From Tubiluchus corallicola (lineage: Eukaryota > Priapulida > Priapulimorpha > Priapulimorphida > Tubiluchidae): a DNA stretch of 64,000 nt. Numbering within the stretch: the first letter of the stretch is position 1; each line of letters opens with the position of its first letter. The stretch covers positions 186,001 to 250,000 of the forward strand of contig JAQGDQ010002381.1 in assembly GCA_030141605.1 (NCBI GenBank). The letters run 5' to 3'. The translations under genes were made by a program, and so were the position numbers. A model generated the notes under the pieces. That model searched no databases. It saw only the letters and a program-made list of their open reading frames with translations, and was not told where the DNA came from. Below, piece by piece: positions 23,640 to 37,325 of this stretch.

Positions 23640-24032
23640 CTGGTACATGCATTTCGCCATTTGCTAGTTAGATGGACGGAAGCCAATAGCGTCTGCATCT
23701 GTGAACACGTTGCAGAAAAAATACAGGCGCCGTATCTCCCGTTTTTAAATTTATAATTTCCCGAGTTTTTTGTGTATTACACCGAATGTTGCACTGTACT
23801 TCAAGTTTCGCTTTTGCAAACATGTGCAACACGCTCATGGAATGTTTGTGCTGTTGAAAATTATGTTCAATCATGAAATCATCACTAGCTGGGCTTGCCA
23901 GTCGTTAATTAACTTTTTAACCTATTATTTAATTGCCAGAAATACTTTTGCGTAATTATAGGTGCTAAAGCATATATTTACTGCACTTCAAAAAGTGAGG
24001 TAGACTGCGAAAAATAATCCTGTTTTCCTTGA
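23640..24032 (-). mobile_element. TTAA-type MITE family 1, copy D (truncated)
   Basis: On the minus strand it begins TCAAGGAAAACAGGATTATT, where the TTAA has decayed to TCAA. It runs through the family block around CAGACGCTATTGGC. The far end with ATTGGGTCC is missing. The open frames on both strands across 23,668-23,955 are by-products. Confidence 0.7.
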
Positions 24033-24529
24033 CAGAGCGCATTTATTAATTGATTGCAACTTGCAAGCTTTACTTAGCCCTGTCCTGAAAGCTTCAAATA
24101 AACATTTCTTCTCTCATTCAAGCTGATTTCTGTCAATAGCACTACGAATTACATCCTACTGGATTCAATTTAGCAAAGTTTAATGCCATCTGTTTCTACT
24201 TCGCACTGTAATTATGCTGTAAACAGGATTTACTATTGGATTTTACAGTGGACTGTAATGCCTCCTCTAACCATTCCAAACCGAGCATGTTGATTCACGT
24301 GCACATGTACCCCTCCTTCACAAATCCTACTATACATAAAAATTCGTTGGATTTGTGTTTTCGTTTGGTAAGATTAGAAAAGTTAAAGGGAAAAATTTGA
24401 AACCGTTTTTAGCAAAATTTCTTCATTGTACTGATAAAAATATTCTAGTGGCTTCTTACTAAAACATAAGACCTGGAGCAAGAGATTTATTACAAACAGG
24501 AAAAAAATAGCCACTCAAATGCCATTTAT

Positions 24530-24632
24530 AGGTAGGTAGGTAGGCAGGCAGGCAGGCAGGTAGGTAGGTAGCTAGGTGGGAGATAGGCAGGCAGGCAGGC
24601 AGGTAGGTAGGCAGGTAGGTAGGTAGGCATAT
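24530..24632. repeat. (GGTA/GGCA)n tetranucleotide microsatellite
   Basis: Alternating GGTA and GGCA units over about 100 bp. Confidence 0.92.
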
Positions 24633-24655
24633 TCTGCGTAAAAAGACTTTTTTAC

Positions 24656-24843
24656 ATGAAGTTTTTGCTTCACCTTTTGTTGATCATTTATTGCTGCTTC
24701 ACCGACCACTTTATTTCTGCTTCCTCGGGCATTTTACTACTCCCTCATGGGCCACTTTTTTACTGCTTCATGGACCATTTTATTGCTGCCTCATGGACCA
24801 CTTTATTGCTGCATCAAGGACCACTTTGTTTCTGCGTCATAGT
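24656..24843. repeat. 23-bp degenerate minisatellite
   Basis: The unit TGGACCACTTTATTGCTGC plus four variable bases recurs every 23 bp (phase marks at 24,749, 24,772, 24,795 and 24,818), with weaker copies to the left. The frame through it (repeated His-Phe-Ile and Leu-Leu motifs) is explained by the repeat. Confidence 0.85.
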
Positions 24844-24899
24844 GTCTTTGCCTAACCACGTGTCGGCTGAAATTCGTTTGTTCTTGTCCTGACTGACCG

Positions 24900-27800
24900 C
24901 TCAATGTTTACTTTACTCCCACAGTAACTTTTAGTACCCAAATCAAATGTCAAATTCACGAACTGGAACAATTATCTCGATGGGCTTCTTAAAAAAACAA
25001 TTTCTATAACAGCTAGGACAGGGATCAATTGAGAAGTTAATGTGTGCTTAGCGACCGAAATTAAATAACGCCGAGCCAGGGCAGGAAATGGAGGAGCGAC
25101 CGCCAAAACTTTTTCTTTTACGTTTTATCTGCCATGCTACTCGTTGAGTGACAATATATATCTAGCCGAAGTTCCGAATTTGTGTAAGACACTACCATCT
25201 GAAAGTCCAGCGAGGATTGTCCGCACTAAAGAGATGTCCCCAACAATCGACATAATAGGTGAGTTCTGCAGTTGATCGCTGGATTCATTCATGCTGGATA
25301 TCACCTAGCAGTAACTGAACTTCATAAAAAGAGGGTTAATTAATACTAACGGAAGTAAACTGAAAAATCATACAAAAGCGGCCATATCAATTACCCCATT
25401 ACTGAAACACATTTCAGCAAAGCGCTACTTTATTGGCATTGTGATCGGTTTCAGTGAAAGTGTTTCGGCATCAAACACAGTGCAATGCGTTGACCTTGTT
25501 TACTCGGACAAATGTAATCAGTAAATGGAGTGTAAATTATTCTGCAGTATGTGGCGTTATATAGTCAACCGCCATAAAGTTAATGCACTGCATATAAAGA
25601 AGCCAAGCAAACTGTATTGGAATGATACTGATACATAGTAAAAGCATGTTGTTCTAATCGTATGCAAACAGGGCATTACGATTTTCGTGACACCGTTTAC
25701 TTCGAAACGAAACGCGACTACGAAACGATTTCCGAACGTCTTTTCGTTCCCATCTCTTCAGTGAATCTAAGGAAACATTCTAAGAGATAAAACGATATAA
25801 AATTAATGGCTGCTTATGCAGAATACATTGCCTTACCCATTTTTTCTAGATAATGAATGACAACTGGTGCTTGACACTTCAGCAATTCAACAATTCATTA
25901 ATTTTATGTCGGTTGTTCCTTTCAATTTATTCCTGGATTCACTGAAAAAAGGGAACGAAAACGGGATCTTCTGAAATGCAATAAGCTGTACAAAGAAAGT
26001 TATGATGCTCTGGTTGTATTGGATGAAAATATTGTTCAAATCGGGCAAACAAAGAAACAATTTATGTGTTACCTACAGTTTGTTGTAGATAACTCTTGTA
26101 CTATTGTATTTTACATAGCACGAGGCCTCGTGACATGCGTAGCAGATATCTAACTACTTTGTCCATCCCCGTAGATCAGTGTTTTTTGCCCCATACATCT
26201 TTTTCACCATATGTTCTGTTATCATTCCTACTAGGTCTTTCCAAAATGGTCTAATTTCTTAGCGTATTACCCCCTGGAAACATTTTAATAATATGTCAGG
26301 ATGTTGCACCTTTTACACCTTTTTAAGCTTACCTGATTCTGCACGTTGCAGATTTACTTGATTGGTTTTTATAACAGATTTTTACAAATACAGCAGTAAT
26401 AGAAAAACTGAAATGAAGTCGTGTAAATTAACGCTTGAAATTCAACAGTACGCTGTCCTGTAGCACAATTTGTAAAATTCTAGTTTGCTGATCAATATTC
26501 AAAACTCCCACCTGTTGAGAACCACTCCTGCAGATACAGAGTTGTGGATCATGCACATGCGCATGCGCCTGCAATAAGTCAATGGTACCCTCCTGAATTG
26601 TTCAAATAAACCAGAAGTCGGTGGATATAGAGGCCAAAGAGAAGGGCATAACAGCCTCGTTGGCTATTCCGAATTATAAGTCTTCACGCGTGGTGCTTTC
26701 AACTTGCAAACTTCTCCGTTTGGTCCGTTAAATACCCCCCCCCTTTATATCTTAATACATTTCTTGTAATAGCGAGGTTATTAGCCCGTAGTAGGCCCAG
26801 TTGGGAACTGCAAGACTAATCAACTCTTTGGATAAGAAATTGCCAGTATTTACCCTTCAATAGTAACTCCTACCATCTACCATTAATCAATTTCTCATTG
26901 ATTAAAATGTTTCCCACATAAGAAAGTAAGCGCCATGAGACTAATCAAAATGACCTGAACTGAAAGTACACTTTCACGTTCACCCGGCACTAGACTATCT
27001 AGATACCAGACCACCATTGACCACTGAACAGCCTCCAGGTTCATCAACGTCTACTAAAAGTTGGATATTAATGATGAAGCCAAATAGCCTTGCATTTCGA
27101 TGTAAAAAAGTCAAATGTAAATTTTGCTGCACGTTGTGATATTTCAGGAAAGTTCGCTTAAGCTTTAATTAAGGTAATGTTTAAGTAAATCTGAGCATTT
27201 CTTCAAACTGCAATTAAGATTGCGCCAACATGACATTCAGTTAACCGCCTTAACTGGTAAAATCCTAACTAAAGCAAGAGATTACTATAATTAAGATTTC
27301 CAATTGGAAAATGGTTTATAAAAGGAAATAAGACTTAATTTACCGTCAGACAAATTCTATGCAGGAAAATCTTCAGTGACTTACTAGACTAGAAGAAAAT
27401 GTGCTTCTGTAAAGTTCTATGGGAGACATTTATGACATCTATTTCAGGGTTGTTAGATCTAAAAATCCATTTCTATTAGCTTCCTTTAAAAATGCCAGTC
27501 TTTTTGGGTCTAGTGGAACTTTTTCAGATTCCGCAAAATCGAATTGATAAAAATAATGTTTTTATAATAATTATTAAGGCAAATCAGTTAATGTTTGTGT
27601 GGCGGTTATTGCGTGAAGTGAAAGTAACAGAAATGGATCCTCCCAGTCATAGTCCTAACTACTCTGGAATGGATGTTATAATCGTTTCTCGATGTTAATT
27701 TTCTGTGAATTTCATTTAGCTTATATGTTTGTGCAAAAAACTTAATGGCCATTTTGTTTTTTCTTTGCAACCGAAAGGCCTGTGGTTCGAATCCAGACTG

Positions 27801-28120
27801 CATCCGACTTTTTCACATTTGCTGTCGGATAGATTGGTTTGAAAAATTCAATAATTATTTGTTTATTCATCAATAATCTGTTAGCATTAAGCGACCTCGG
27901 AATTCTGCTCCTATCGAACCTAAGTAGATATGGACGTAAAGATAAACGTGTGGGCGGAACATAATTTCGACAGGCAGACAGACAAGCGGGCAGGCAAACA
28001 GATAAATAAATAGATAGCCTAACAGACGAAGTAGTTAAAACGAATTAGTTACATGTAATTAAGTAATTAGTAACGAGGTCTATATGATCATTGCAACCTG
28101 CATCTTTATGATTTATATTT
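24900..28120. other. Unannotated AT-rich DNA
   Basis: No gene supported in about 3.2 kb. A run of 10 C lies near 26,735. A B-box-like GGTTCGAATCC lies at about 27,783, but with no matching A box at tRNA distance. Confidence 0.4.
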
Positions 28121-28528
28121 AGTAATCGAATGTGGAAACTTTTCCAAGTCTATAATTCTGAATGCTGCAAGAAGAAATTATTGAAGTCTCGTAATCTAAT
28201 CTATCTCTACACTTTAACAAGTTTAAAAATTACGACGAAAGAGTTAAGATCGGTTTAGTAATCGAATGTGGAAATTTTTCCAAGTCTATAATTCTGAATG
28301 CTGTAAGAAGAAATTATTGAAGTCTCGTAACCTAATCTATCTCTACACTTTAACAAGTTTAAAAATTACGACGAAAGAGTTAAGATCGGTTTAGTAATCG
28401 AATGTGGAAACTTTTCCAAGTCTATAATTCTGAATGCTGTAAGAAGAAATTATTGAAGTCTCGTAACCTAATCTATCTCTACACTTTAACAAGTTTAAAA
28501 ATTACTACGAAAGAGTTAAGATCGGTAC
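28121..28528. repeat. 136-bp tandem repeat, three copies
   Basis: A 136-bp unit beginning AGTAATCGAATGTGGAAA and ending AGTTAAGATCGGTTT occurs three times (28,121, 28,257 and 28,393). The copies differ at only a handful of positions, so the array is recent. Confidence 0.95.
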
Positions 28529-30258
28529 CAATGCGCAAGCTAATAATTCGTAAGCAAACTGTTAATGCGTCGACTTCATGAATTCTTAACTTATTTCATG
28601 TTTTCCCTATAATCATCGTCATTTACGTCCAGCTTATATACAAATTTAATGTACATTTATTCTCTTGGGAAATTTGGGTTACTTGCACCTATAATACCCG
28701 ATAACATTTGGGTTCTTCACAGCTATCATTACAGAGTCTTCGTAAATACTGTATGAAAAATTAACGAAGATTACGCTGTCTCTATTTCGTGTAATTATTT
28801 CGTTAAACACCTCTAAGGCTATAACGCCGCATAAGAATATTAAGTGACATCTTCAGTCATTTCTAAATTACCAAAACTTTAGCAGTAAATTAGAATAGAG
28901 TCGGAATTTGTTTAAAATTAACATAAATTGCATTTACTTGAATTTAATTACGTTATATTTCATTCCGTTCGTTACGTTACGTTCCGTGTTGTCATATCAC
29001 GTACACACGCTACATTATGTAGCATTACCGGTACAGCAAAGCATTTTTTTAGAATTTTGACGGCAAACTTGCCTACTGCTGACTGTGCACGTTTGTGTGT
29101 AACTGCACAGATCTAAATCTCATCAGAGCTTTGAGCTAACTGCATGTGCAAGAACAACATGATGCAGCAACATAACATTAAATTCTGTTCTATTCGTCAC
29201 TTTCGTTGTGTACAATATGATACAATCTCTATTAATAATAACTGTGCGATAATTACTTTTTCGCGTGATAAATGAATTTTTTGTTGGACGTGCTGAATCT
29301 CTCGTCTAAGAATTCCTCTTTATTTTGTTTCGTTGTTTCCATGGTGTGTCCACACTATTCAGGGTACAGGGCGTAATCTCTTCTGCGAGATATGATCGTC
29401 TCCAAAGCGCATCCGTCTTCTAAGCGTTCTGATGGATAACATTTTTTACTTTCTTTTACTCTTTCTCGTGTAGTTTTGTTTCCATTCCTCTTCTTTTTGT
29501 TGAGTCCATAGCCACAATGTACATTTGTTCAAATAACCCATTAGCACTTTTGCATCATTTGACTAAATAATTTCTTGTAGTGGCATAGTTCACTTTGTCG
29601 TAACATATTCAAGCATATTCTCAGTAGTATCATCTTCATTTTTATACACTGGACTCTCGTCTTCTTTGAACTGACTGTTCTAATACTTCTTGAGTAGCAA
29701 CATATTTAATTTAATTTTTATCAACACCCCTTCTAGTGCTATTCCTAGACAGCTTATGATAGCTGATTACGTAATTAACAGCAGAGCTGTGGCAATACGA
29801 TATTAATAACAGTAACTCCATACAATTTTTTATTTTGCCAAGTTTATAAGGTACAAATTTTAAATACCTTGACTTTGTTTTAACCCCTCCTGTCCTAACC
29901 AGATCTTTCACCTATAGTGTCGTATTAGTCATCGCCTCTATATTGTGTAATAGGCTTGTAAATAGCGCCAATAAAAGCAATATTCCGAAGAACATCAGTC
30001 CCTAATTATTGTATTGCGTTACTAATATTACATACGTTATTGTCAACTGCTGTGCAGTTAATTATGCAGTAAACCATAGTGGCATGGTTATATACAGTCT
30101 ATAGATACAATATAAGTGCACAGTATATGTTTTTACAACGACCTCTATGGCGATAACCACAAAAGCGGTAACAGTATCAACAAGAATACTGAAGGTGACA
30201 AATATAGCGACAACGGAAACTACAAGGACAAGAGCAACAAAACCAATAACATAAACCG
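28529..30258. other. Unannotated AT-rich DNA
   Basis: No gene, RNA gene or clear repeat seen. Confidence 0.4.
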
Positions 30259-30445
30259 TTGCACAACAACAACAACAACAACGACGACAACAACAACAAC
30301 AACAGCAAAAGCAATAGCGGCAACAGCAACGGCAACAACAGCAGCAGCAGTAGCAACAACGATGACGACGACAACAACAACAACATGGTTGCACTAGGAG
30401 CACCAAAGACAATGATTGTGATGACAGCAATAGCAACAACAGCTA

Positions 30446-30477
<32 letters not shown>

Positions 30478-30483
30478 ACAACA
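30259..30483. repeat. Imperfect CAA/GCA trinucleotide array
   Basis: CAA, CGA, GCA and GTA triplets over about 225 bp. It keeps Asn-, Ser-, Thr- and Leu-rich frames open on both strands, which are not called as genes. Confidence 0.93.
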
Positions 30484-31241
30484 AAACGGCTGCAGCAGGA
30501 GTAGAAGAAAAAAGAAAAAGAAAAATTAATACCGCCATGGATTGTTGACGCTTTAAAAATAGGCAGCTTTACCATCACCAACATGAAGACAGCGAGGATG
30601 TTTATAATAGATCCTGGTGTTTATTTGACTCCACCTAATTTGTCTGAAGTTAATGGCTCTAATGCAATTGACACCAAGCGTAAATGAGGGGAGTGCACTG
30701 AAAGTGTGTGTGCTCGTTTAGAAATGGCTTGCATTGTGGTTTGAATGAAAAACAAAAGCAAGAAATGAAGCAAATAAAACGCTTTTTGCAAACAAGGAAA
30801 ATGCGTTACAAGGTTTTCTGAGAAACATGTATTGTGTTTTAAAACATAGTACATAGATAAATAGTTAAACCACAGCCCAAGTTTGGAACACTTGCTTAAA
30901 CATGCATAATGCGCGTTTGGCAAACTTTGTGAACAAATGCAGCTTGTAACTCTAGTGACGCATCTGCTAAAATTATTACTGAACTAGAAAAAGAGCGAGA
31001 CCACTTTTAATGATTGCCTAATGCAGTCATCTCATTAGGTGCCAAAGGTTTCGTTTAGTACTGACCGTCTCTCGGCTTGTGTGATAGCTTGTGTTATACT
31101 ACAACGAACTCTTCTTCAAATAAACAAAACCTAACTAAGCCCTGGAGTCACCCAATGGTGTCCAGTTTTAGTGGAAGTATTGGATAACGGCGCCAAAGCC
31201 ATTTGCTGGAATCTTTGAACTTGTAGTAAACTTAGCCGTAA
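30484..31241. other. Unannotated DNA
   Basis: No feature could be supported. Confidence 0.4.
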
Positions 31242-31445
31242 CAAATGATACTGAAGCTTGGCACATATATACTTCGGACTACGTAAAAAATGTTGCATGT
31301 TGCCAAAAAACTGTTGTAATTGACGGTACAGATAGCCCTGAGTACAGATAGTACAAATGATACTGAAGCTTGGCACATTTGTACATCGGACTACGTAAAA
31401 AATGTAGCATGTTGCCAAAAAACTGTTGTAATTGACGGTACAGAT
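31242..31445. repeat. Tandem duplication, 111-bp period
   Basis: The block beginning CAAATGATACTGAAGCTTGG and ending AATTGACGGTACAGAT occurs at 31,242-31,333 and 31,353-31,445 with few differences. The intervening 19 bp complete the 111-bp unit. Confidence 0.92.
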
Positions 31446-32677
31446 TGTTCAATACAAAAACAGAATTATAACTTTCACTGATTAGTTAAAATGATCAGAG
31501 GTTTCATGTGACCAGCCATATCGAAAATATAGTTCCCAACAAAATAAAATTTACTGTGTTGATGTAAATAGTCCACAAAGTTGCTCTTCGTGAATTCAAA
31601 ATACTTTGATAGTAAACCGACGCCTCTGAAGCTCCTTCCCAGGGGATTTCCTTTTATAATGAGGTTCTGTTTCCATATTAAGACCGCCTCTACCTGCCAT
31701 TACGGGAAGGACAGTGCGATGAAATATGTTAGGTGGCGCAAAAAACGTGCCGATACTTTGATCACGGAATCGCTTGAAAGTTACCACACAGATGGTACAG
31801 ACGTTTGTGTGATAATATCAGAAATTTTTGGTCATTCATATAATTATAATTTTTCCAAAGATACAAAAGTCTGAAAACAGGAAGTCAAAAAAGTAAATAC
31901 CGGAAAAAATTGTGTTACTGTTGTTAAACTTACCGACAATGCTCTACGTGTCCACCATTTAGCTGCAAACTAAACGAAGGCGTTCCTTCCGACAGCTGAC
32001 ACAATTTCTACCTTCTTTAATTAAGGGGTACTTGATCCCACCTGCTCAACAATTTTTGCTCTTAGTTTCTCTGAATCAAACGGCTCTGTATGACCGTCGC
32101 ATACGCTGGAAATTCAAGATACTTTAGTTTAGTTCAGGATTAAGTTTAATTTTTTTATTTGACAGCAAATCCTTATCAATATTTTACTATAGCCCAGGAT
32201 GTAAAATGAGCTAACATTGTTCTGGCATTTAAATATTTGACGTACAAAAGATTTTCGGCCATGGCTTAAAACTATACACTTGCAACTCTCACAACCAAAA
32301 GTCAATGCATTGTAGTACCAAGCTGTTAAACTTCATCTTTGTAGAGAACCTGCTTCTACTGTACTGTAGTTTAAATTTTGGTATTTTTCTGCGCCAGCAG
32401 ATGAAAAAGACATTTGAAATTGTTCACTTGGCTGAAATTAAGGTTTTGGAAATTGAAGAGCTACTGTTGAAGAGAAGGATCAAGCCAAAGAACTGGATAA
32501 GGATGTTGCTGAATATGACAATTAAAAGAATCAAATTTATCTATTGCTGCCTTCATTGATAACAACTGGGTTACCATCTGAGAATTTGCTGTTTGCAACA
32601 AACTGTAAACATTAATTACAAAGGGAAATGACAGGTCGGCAACTAGAAGTTTTTTACACATGGAGTTCATACATGGT
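31446..32677. other. Unannotated DNA
   Basis: No gene supported. A Lys/Glu-rich frame at about 32,400-32,540 (includes EIEELLLKRR) could be the relic of a coding sequence. It has frame breaks and no recognisable domain. Confidence 0.35.
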
Positions 32678-34315
<1,638 letters not shown>

Positions 34316-34638
34316 TGCAACAACAACAATAGCAACGGTAGTAACAACAAAAATAACAACAACAACGATAAAACAACAATAACGACAACAGCCGCAGCCC
34401 TTGCTATGAAACTAGCGTTTTTTTATAATTTGACAATAGTGCAAGTGTCAACGGGCAGAATCTATTTAATTTAGATGGTTGTGGCAAAAAGAGAGCCTGA
34501 TTTATCACCAAGGTTACGCATCTAAGTTGAGGCACTAAATTGGCAGAGATATTTTAGACATGTTCAAATGTGAATGCGAATTTTCTTCAATCTTTTTACT
34601 TTACTGTTTTAAACATTTCAATAATTATTCTTGTCGTT

Positions 34639-35394
34639 AGGACCGGCTTTACCACCAGGCAAACTAGACGGGTTGCCTAGGGCACCATTTTCTTAGAGGG
34701 GAGGGGCTCAAAATTCTGGAAGTGATTCCTTATTTTTAAGTTTAGTATAAGCAATAACATAGTGATTGACACGTTACCAAGTTCTTGTCCACAGTTTATA
34801 TTGTAGGCATAGGGCAGCAGCCAAAGTAACGACTCCTTTCCTTAACAGAAAAGTTCCTTGCATTAGCATTTATCTAATCGTGGCAGATAGACTTGTAAGA
34901 GTCGAAGCTTTCAGTAGCATAATACACGAAACAAAAAGTAAAAGAAGCTGGTGGACAGTGAACAGCAACAAAATCTTAAAAGAGAGTATTTACAACCAGA
35001 CCAGAGTTATATGGTTGTGAAGATGATGATGCTAATGGAATGGACGTATGTGAAAAAGAGGAGTCAGAAGACTCAGTCACTGTTCTCTGATGATAAGGCT
35101 GAAGGAAAATCTAGCCATGAATATGAACATGAAGGCTGCGCGGCTGAAATTGTAGAAATATTGATTGCTCGTGAAGACCCAGGACGTACAATGATGTCAA
35201 TTTCAAATGTAGTTGTAGAGTGGTAGTTAACTTCAGTTAATCAGTACACAATAATGTATAGGCCCAACACACAAGTACCATTAATACTTTAATATATACA
35301 ACAAAAACACAATTTTGTAGTGGTTGTATGACGTATGTGTGGGGGATTAAAAATACTTTTGGCTAGGGCGTCAAATGACCTAGAACCCGCCCAA
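34639..35394. mobile_element. hAT-like DNA element inside the foldback
   Basis: The left end AGGACCGGCTTTACC with GGTTGCCTAGGGCACC and the right end GGCTAGGGCGTCAAATGACC with TAGAACCCGCC match the common animal hAT terminus theme (GGGCCGGC...CCTAGGGCGCC). The flanks TTGTCGTT (34,631-34,638) and TTGTCATT (35,396-35,403) agree at seven of eight bases, as expected for an old 8-bp hAT target duplication. A 91-residue frame at 34,951-35,226 might be transposase debris, but I recognise no motif in it. Confidence 0.55.
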
Positions 35395-35433
35395 CTTGTC
35401 ATTAAAGCTGACACAAAATTAGCACTTTCAAGT

Positions 35434-35555
35434 GTGATGTATAGCCGAGTGGTCACGGACGGAATGAGCTGTTAGTGACCAAAATTAAGAATGGTCAGTC
35501 GAAGCTGGTCAGTTAAGGATGGGTGATCACCTGGTTCAATACTTGCTCGGGATAG
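35434..35555 (+). mobile_element. tRNA-derived SINE fragment or tRNA pseudogene
   Basis: TAGCCGAGTGG at 35,442-35,452 fits a Pol III A box of the Ser/Leu tRNA type. GGTTCAATACT at 35,533-35,543 is a degenerate B box. The spacing of about 90 bp is too long for a plain tRNA, and the stems do not pair cleanly. No tail is visible. Confidence 0.4.
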
Positions 35556-35753
35556 TTTTGCGATATTGGTTGTTTTCCTCTTGTGGCTAAAATATCTCTG
35601 CAAATTTTTTTAGTGTGTCAACTTAGATGCGTAGCCTTGATGATGAATCAGGCTCTGATCTTGCCACAACCATCTAAATTAAATATATTCCACCTTTTGA
35701 CACTTGCACTATTGTCAAATCATAAAAAACGCTAGTTTTATAGCAGGGGCTGC

Positions 35754-35784
<31 letters not shown>

Positions 35785-36010
35785 TCTGCTGCTACCGTTT
35801 TCGCTGTTGTTGCTGCTATTGTTGTCTTATTTTATCGTTGTTGTTGTTATTGTTTTTGTTGTTATATCGTTGCTGCTGTTGTTTCTGTCGCTATCGTTGT
35901 CGTTGTCGTCGTCGTTCTTGTTGTTGTCATTGTCGTTACCATTGTCGCTGTCGCTGTTGTTGTTCCTGTTATTTTTTGCAATTACTGCTGTTGTTGTTGC
36001 CGTTGCTGTG

Positions 36011-36380
36011 ATTTTCTGGAATTTGTGAGTAAATAAAAACCCGCCATTGCTTATGTGTAACTCCATTTTATACCAAACGTGCTCAGGTGTCACAGTTCTC
36101 TCATGTTCTCAATATTCCCATAGCGCACCTGCTAGTGTTTGTGTTGGACCATAAATCAAACTAATTAGCGCGATCGCAAATTATTAGCTAGCTACATTGC
36201 TTCTATGATGTGCTTAATTAGCTCCTATAGCTCATCTGTTGTATCTACAAATGCAAGATTGCATTATAACTGATTATAGATAACAGCGTAGATGGATTTA
36301 CAATCTGGAACAAAATGTACGTCATAAGCGAAAAGCTACATGGGAGCAAGAAAAGAAGAAAACATCAAGAGAAAAACTGC
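36011..36380. other. Unannotated AT-rich DNA
   Basis: Nothing recognisable between the foldback element and the LINE tail. Confidence 0.4.
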
Positions 36381-36885
36381 TTATTTATTTATTTATTCTA
36401 TTTTAATCACACCCAATAGTAAAATAGAGTCTACAATAAAAACAATATAATATAAAACACGTTGGCAAAGAACATACAAATAAAATATTTACAAGAGTGT
36501 GGTAAAGACACAAAGATATTAACTGCTTACATGTGTCCGTTGTGTACAAGGAATTTATGCAAGTTAACTTTATATAGGCGGTTTTTAAATAACTTAATAT
36601 TTTATGCAGTTACGTGGGGTACACCATCAACATATGCAGGCAGTGAGTTCCAAATCGGTACAACACGATTTGAGAAAAATTGACCAAATGATACTTTAGC
36701 TCTTCGACGCACGAAAAGCTTGTTTACTGTTAGGATAGTTGCTACAATTAAGTTTAAGTTTATTACACACCAAATGAGAAGTAAACAATATACATTAAGA
36801 TACATACATATACATACAAACATATACATCATATAAAAACATGCTATACACATTAAATTACGTACATACACAAAAAGCAGCATGA
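36381..36885 (-). pseudogene. LINE 3' end (RT C-terminus and tail), copy 1 of a stacked pair
   Basis: On the minus strand the frame includes LFVRRRAKVSFGQFFSNRVV, PIWNSLPAYVDGVPHV and then an NRLYKVNLHKF-like segment. This is the conserved -FFsnR--piWNsLP--v---FK-rL signature at the LINE C-terminus. The element ends with an AATAAATAAATAA-type tail at about 36,381-36,396. The N-terminal bulk is missing. Confidence 0.7.
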
Positions 36886-37325
36886 TAATGAGGGGCGGTG
36901 TGGGGGAGACACGAAAAGCAAATGCTTCTTACATGTGCCTGTTAAATACTAAGAAAGCATTTAGATCGACATAATTTAGTCGCCGTATAAAAAAAGTTTG
37001 CATTGCGAGCTTTTGCTAATGGTGCATCATTTACAATTTCTGGTAAACTACTCCAAATCGAAAAAAATGACCAAATATTTTTAGCAGATCGCTTGACATA
37101 CATTTTAAGTGAGTTGGTACTTCTTGTCCGACTAGATGTAGCAAATGAGAAAAATTTATCTCTGTCTATATCTACGTCTTTATGTATGATTTGATAACAC
37201 AGTATAAATCTTTATCTAACCGTCTTTCCTCTAATGATCTAAGAGTTAGAAAGTTCAATCGTAACGGATTTGACAAATAAGTAATGTTACCTGCCAGTTT
37301 GAATAGTTGGATTCACAGCGTCGAT
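36886..37325 (-). pseudogene. LINE C-terminal fragment, copy 2 of a stacked pair
   Basis: On the minus strand, with frame breaks, one can read NPLRLNFLTLRSLEERRLDK, DLYCVIKSYIK, MYVKRSAKNIWSFFSIWSSL and PEIVNDAP. These correspond to RL--L-L-sLeeRR---Dli--yK and FFs--R---WNsLP of CR1/L2-like reverse transcriptases. It is a more complete but more decayed relative of the copy to its left, in the same orientation, and probably interrupted by it. Confidence 0.65.

Larger units (their letters stand above)
34316..36010. mobile_element. 1.7-kb foldback element: long inverted repeats with trinucleotide arms
   Basis: The left arm (34,316-34,556) and right arm (35,585-36,010) are inverted copies. Matching blocks include AAACTAGCGTTTTTT, TTTGACAATAGTGCAAGTGT, TTTAATTTAGATGGTTGTGG, ACGCATCTAAGTTGA and GCAGAGATATTTTA, over about 170 bp. 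Beyond these each arm continues into a CAA/GCA-type triplet array, about 75 bp on the left and about 260 bp on the right. The central part holds a hAT-like element and a tRNA-like segment. The long-hairpin arrangement resembles foldback transposons, but an inverted duplication is also possible. No transposase for the outer unit is seen. Confidence 0.65.

Noticed and set aside
27700-27850. tRNA-like B box GGTTCGAATCC
   Set aside because: No A box at proper distance and no cloverleaf pairing. Probably chance or a very old SINE remnant.
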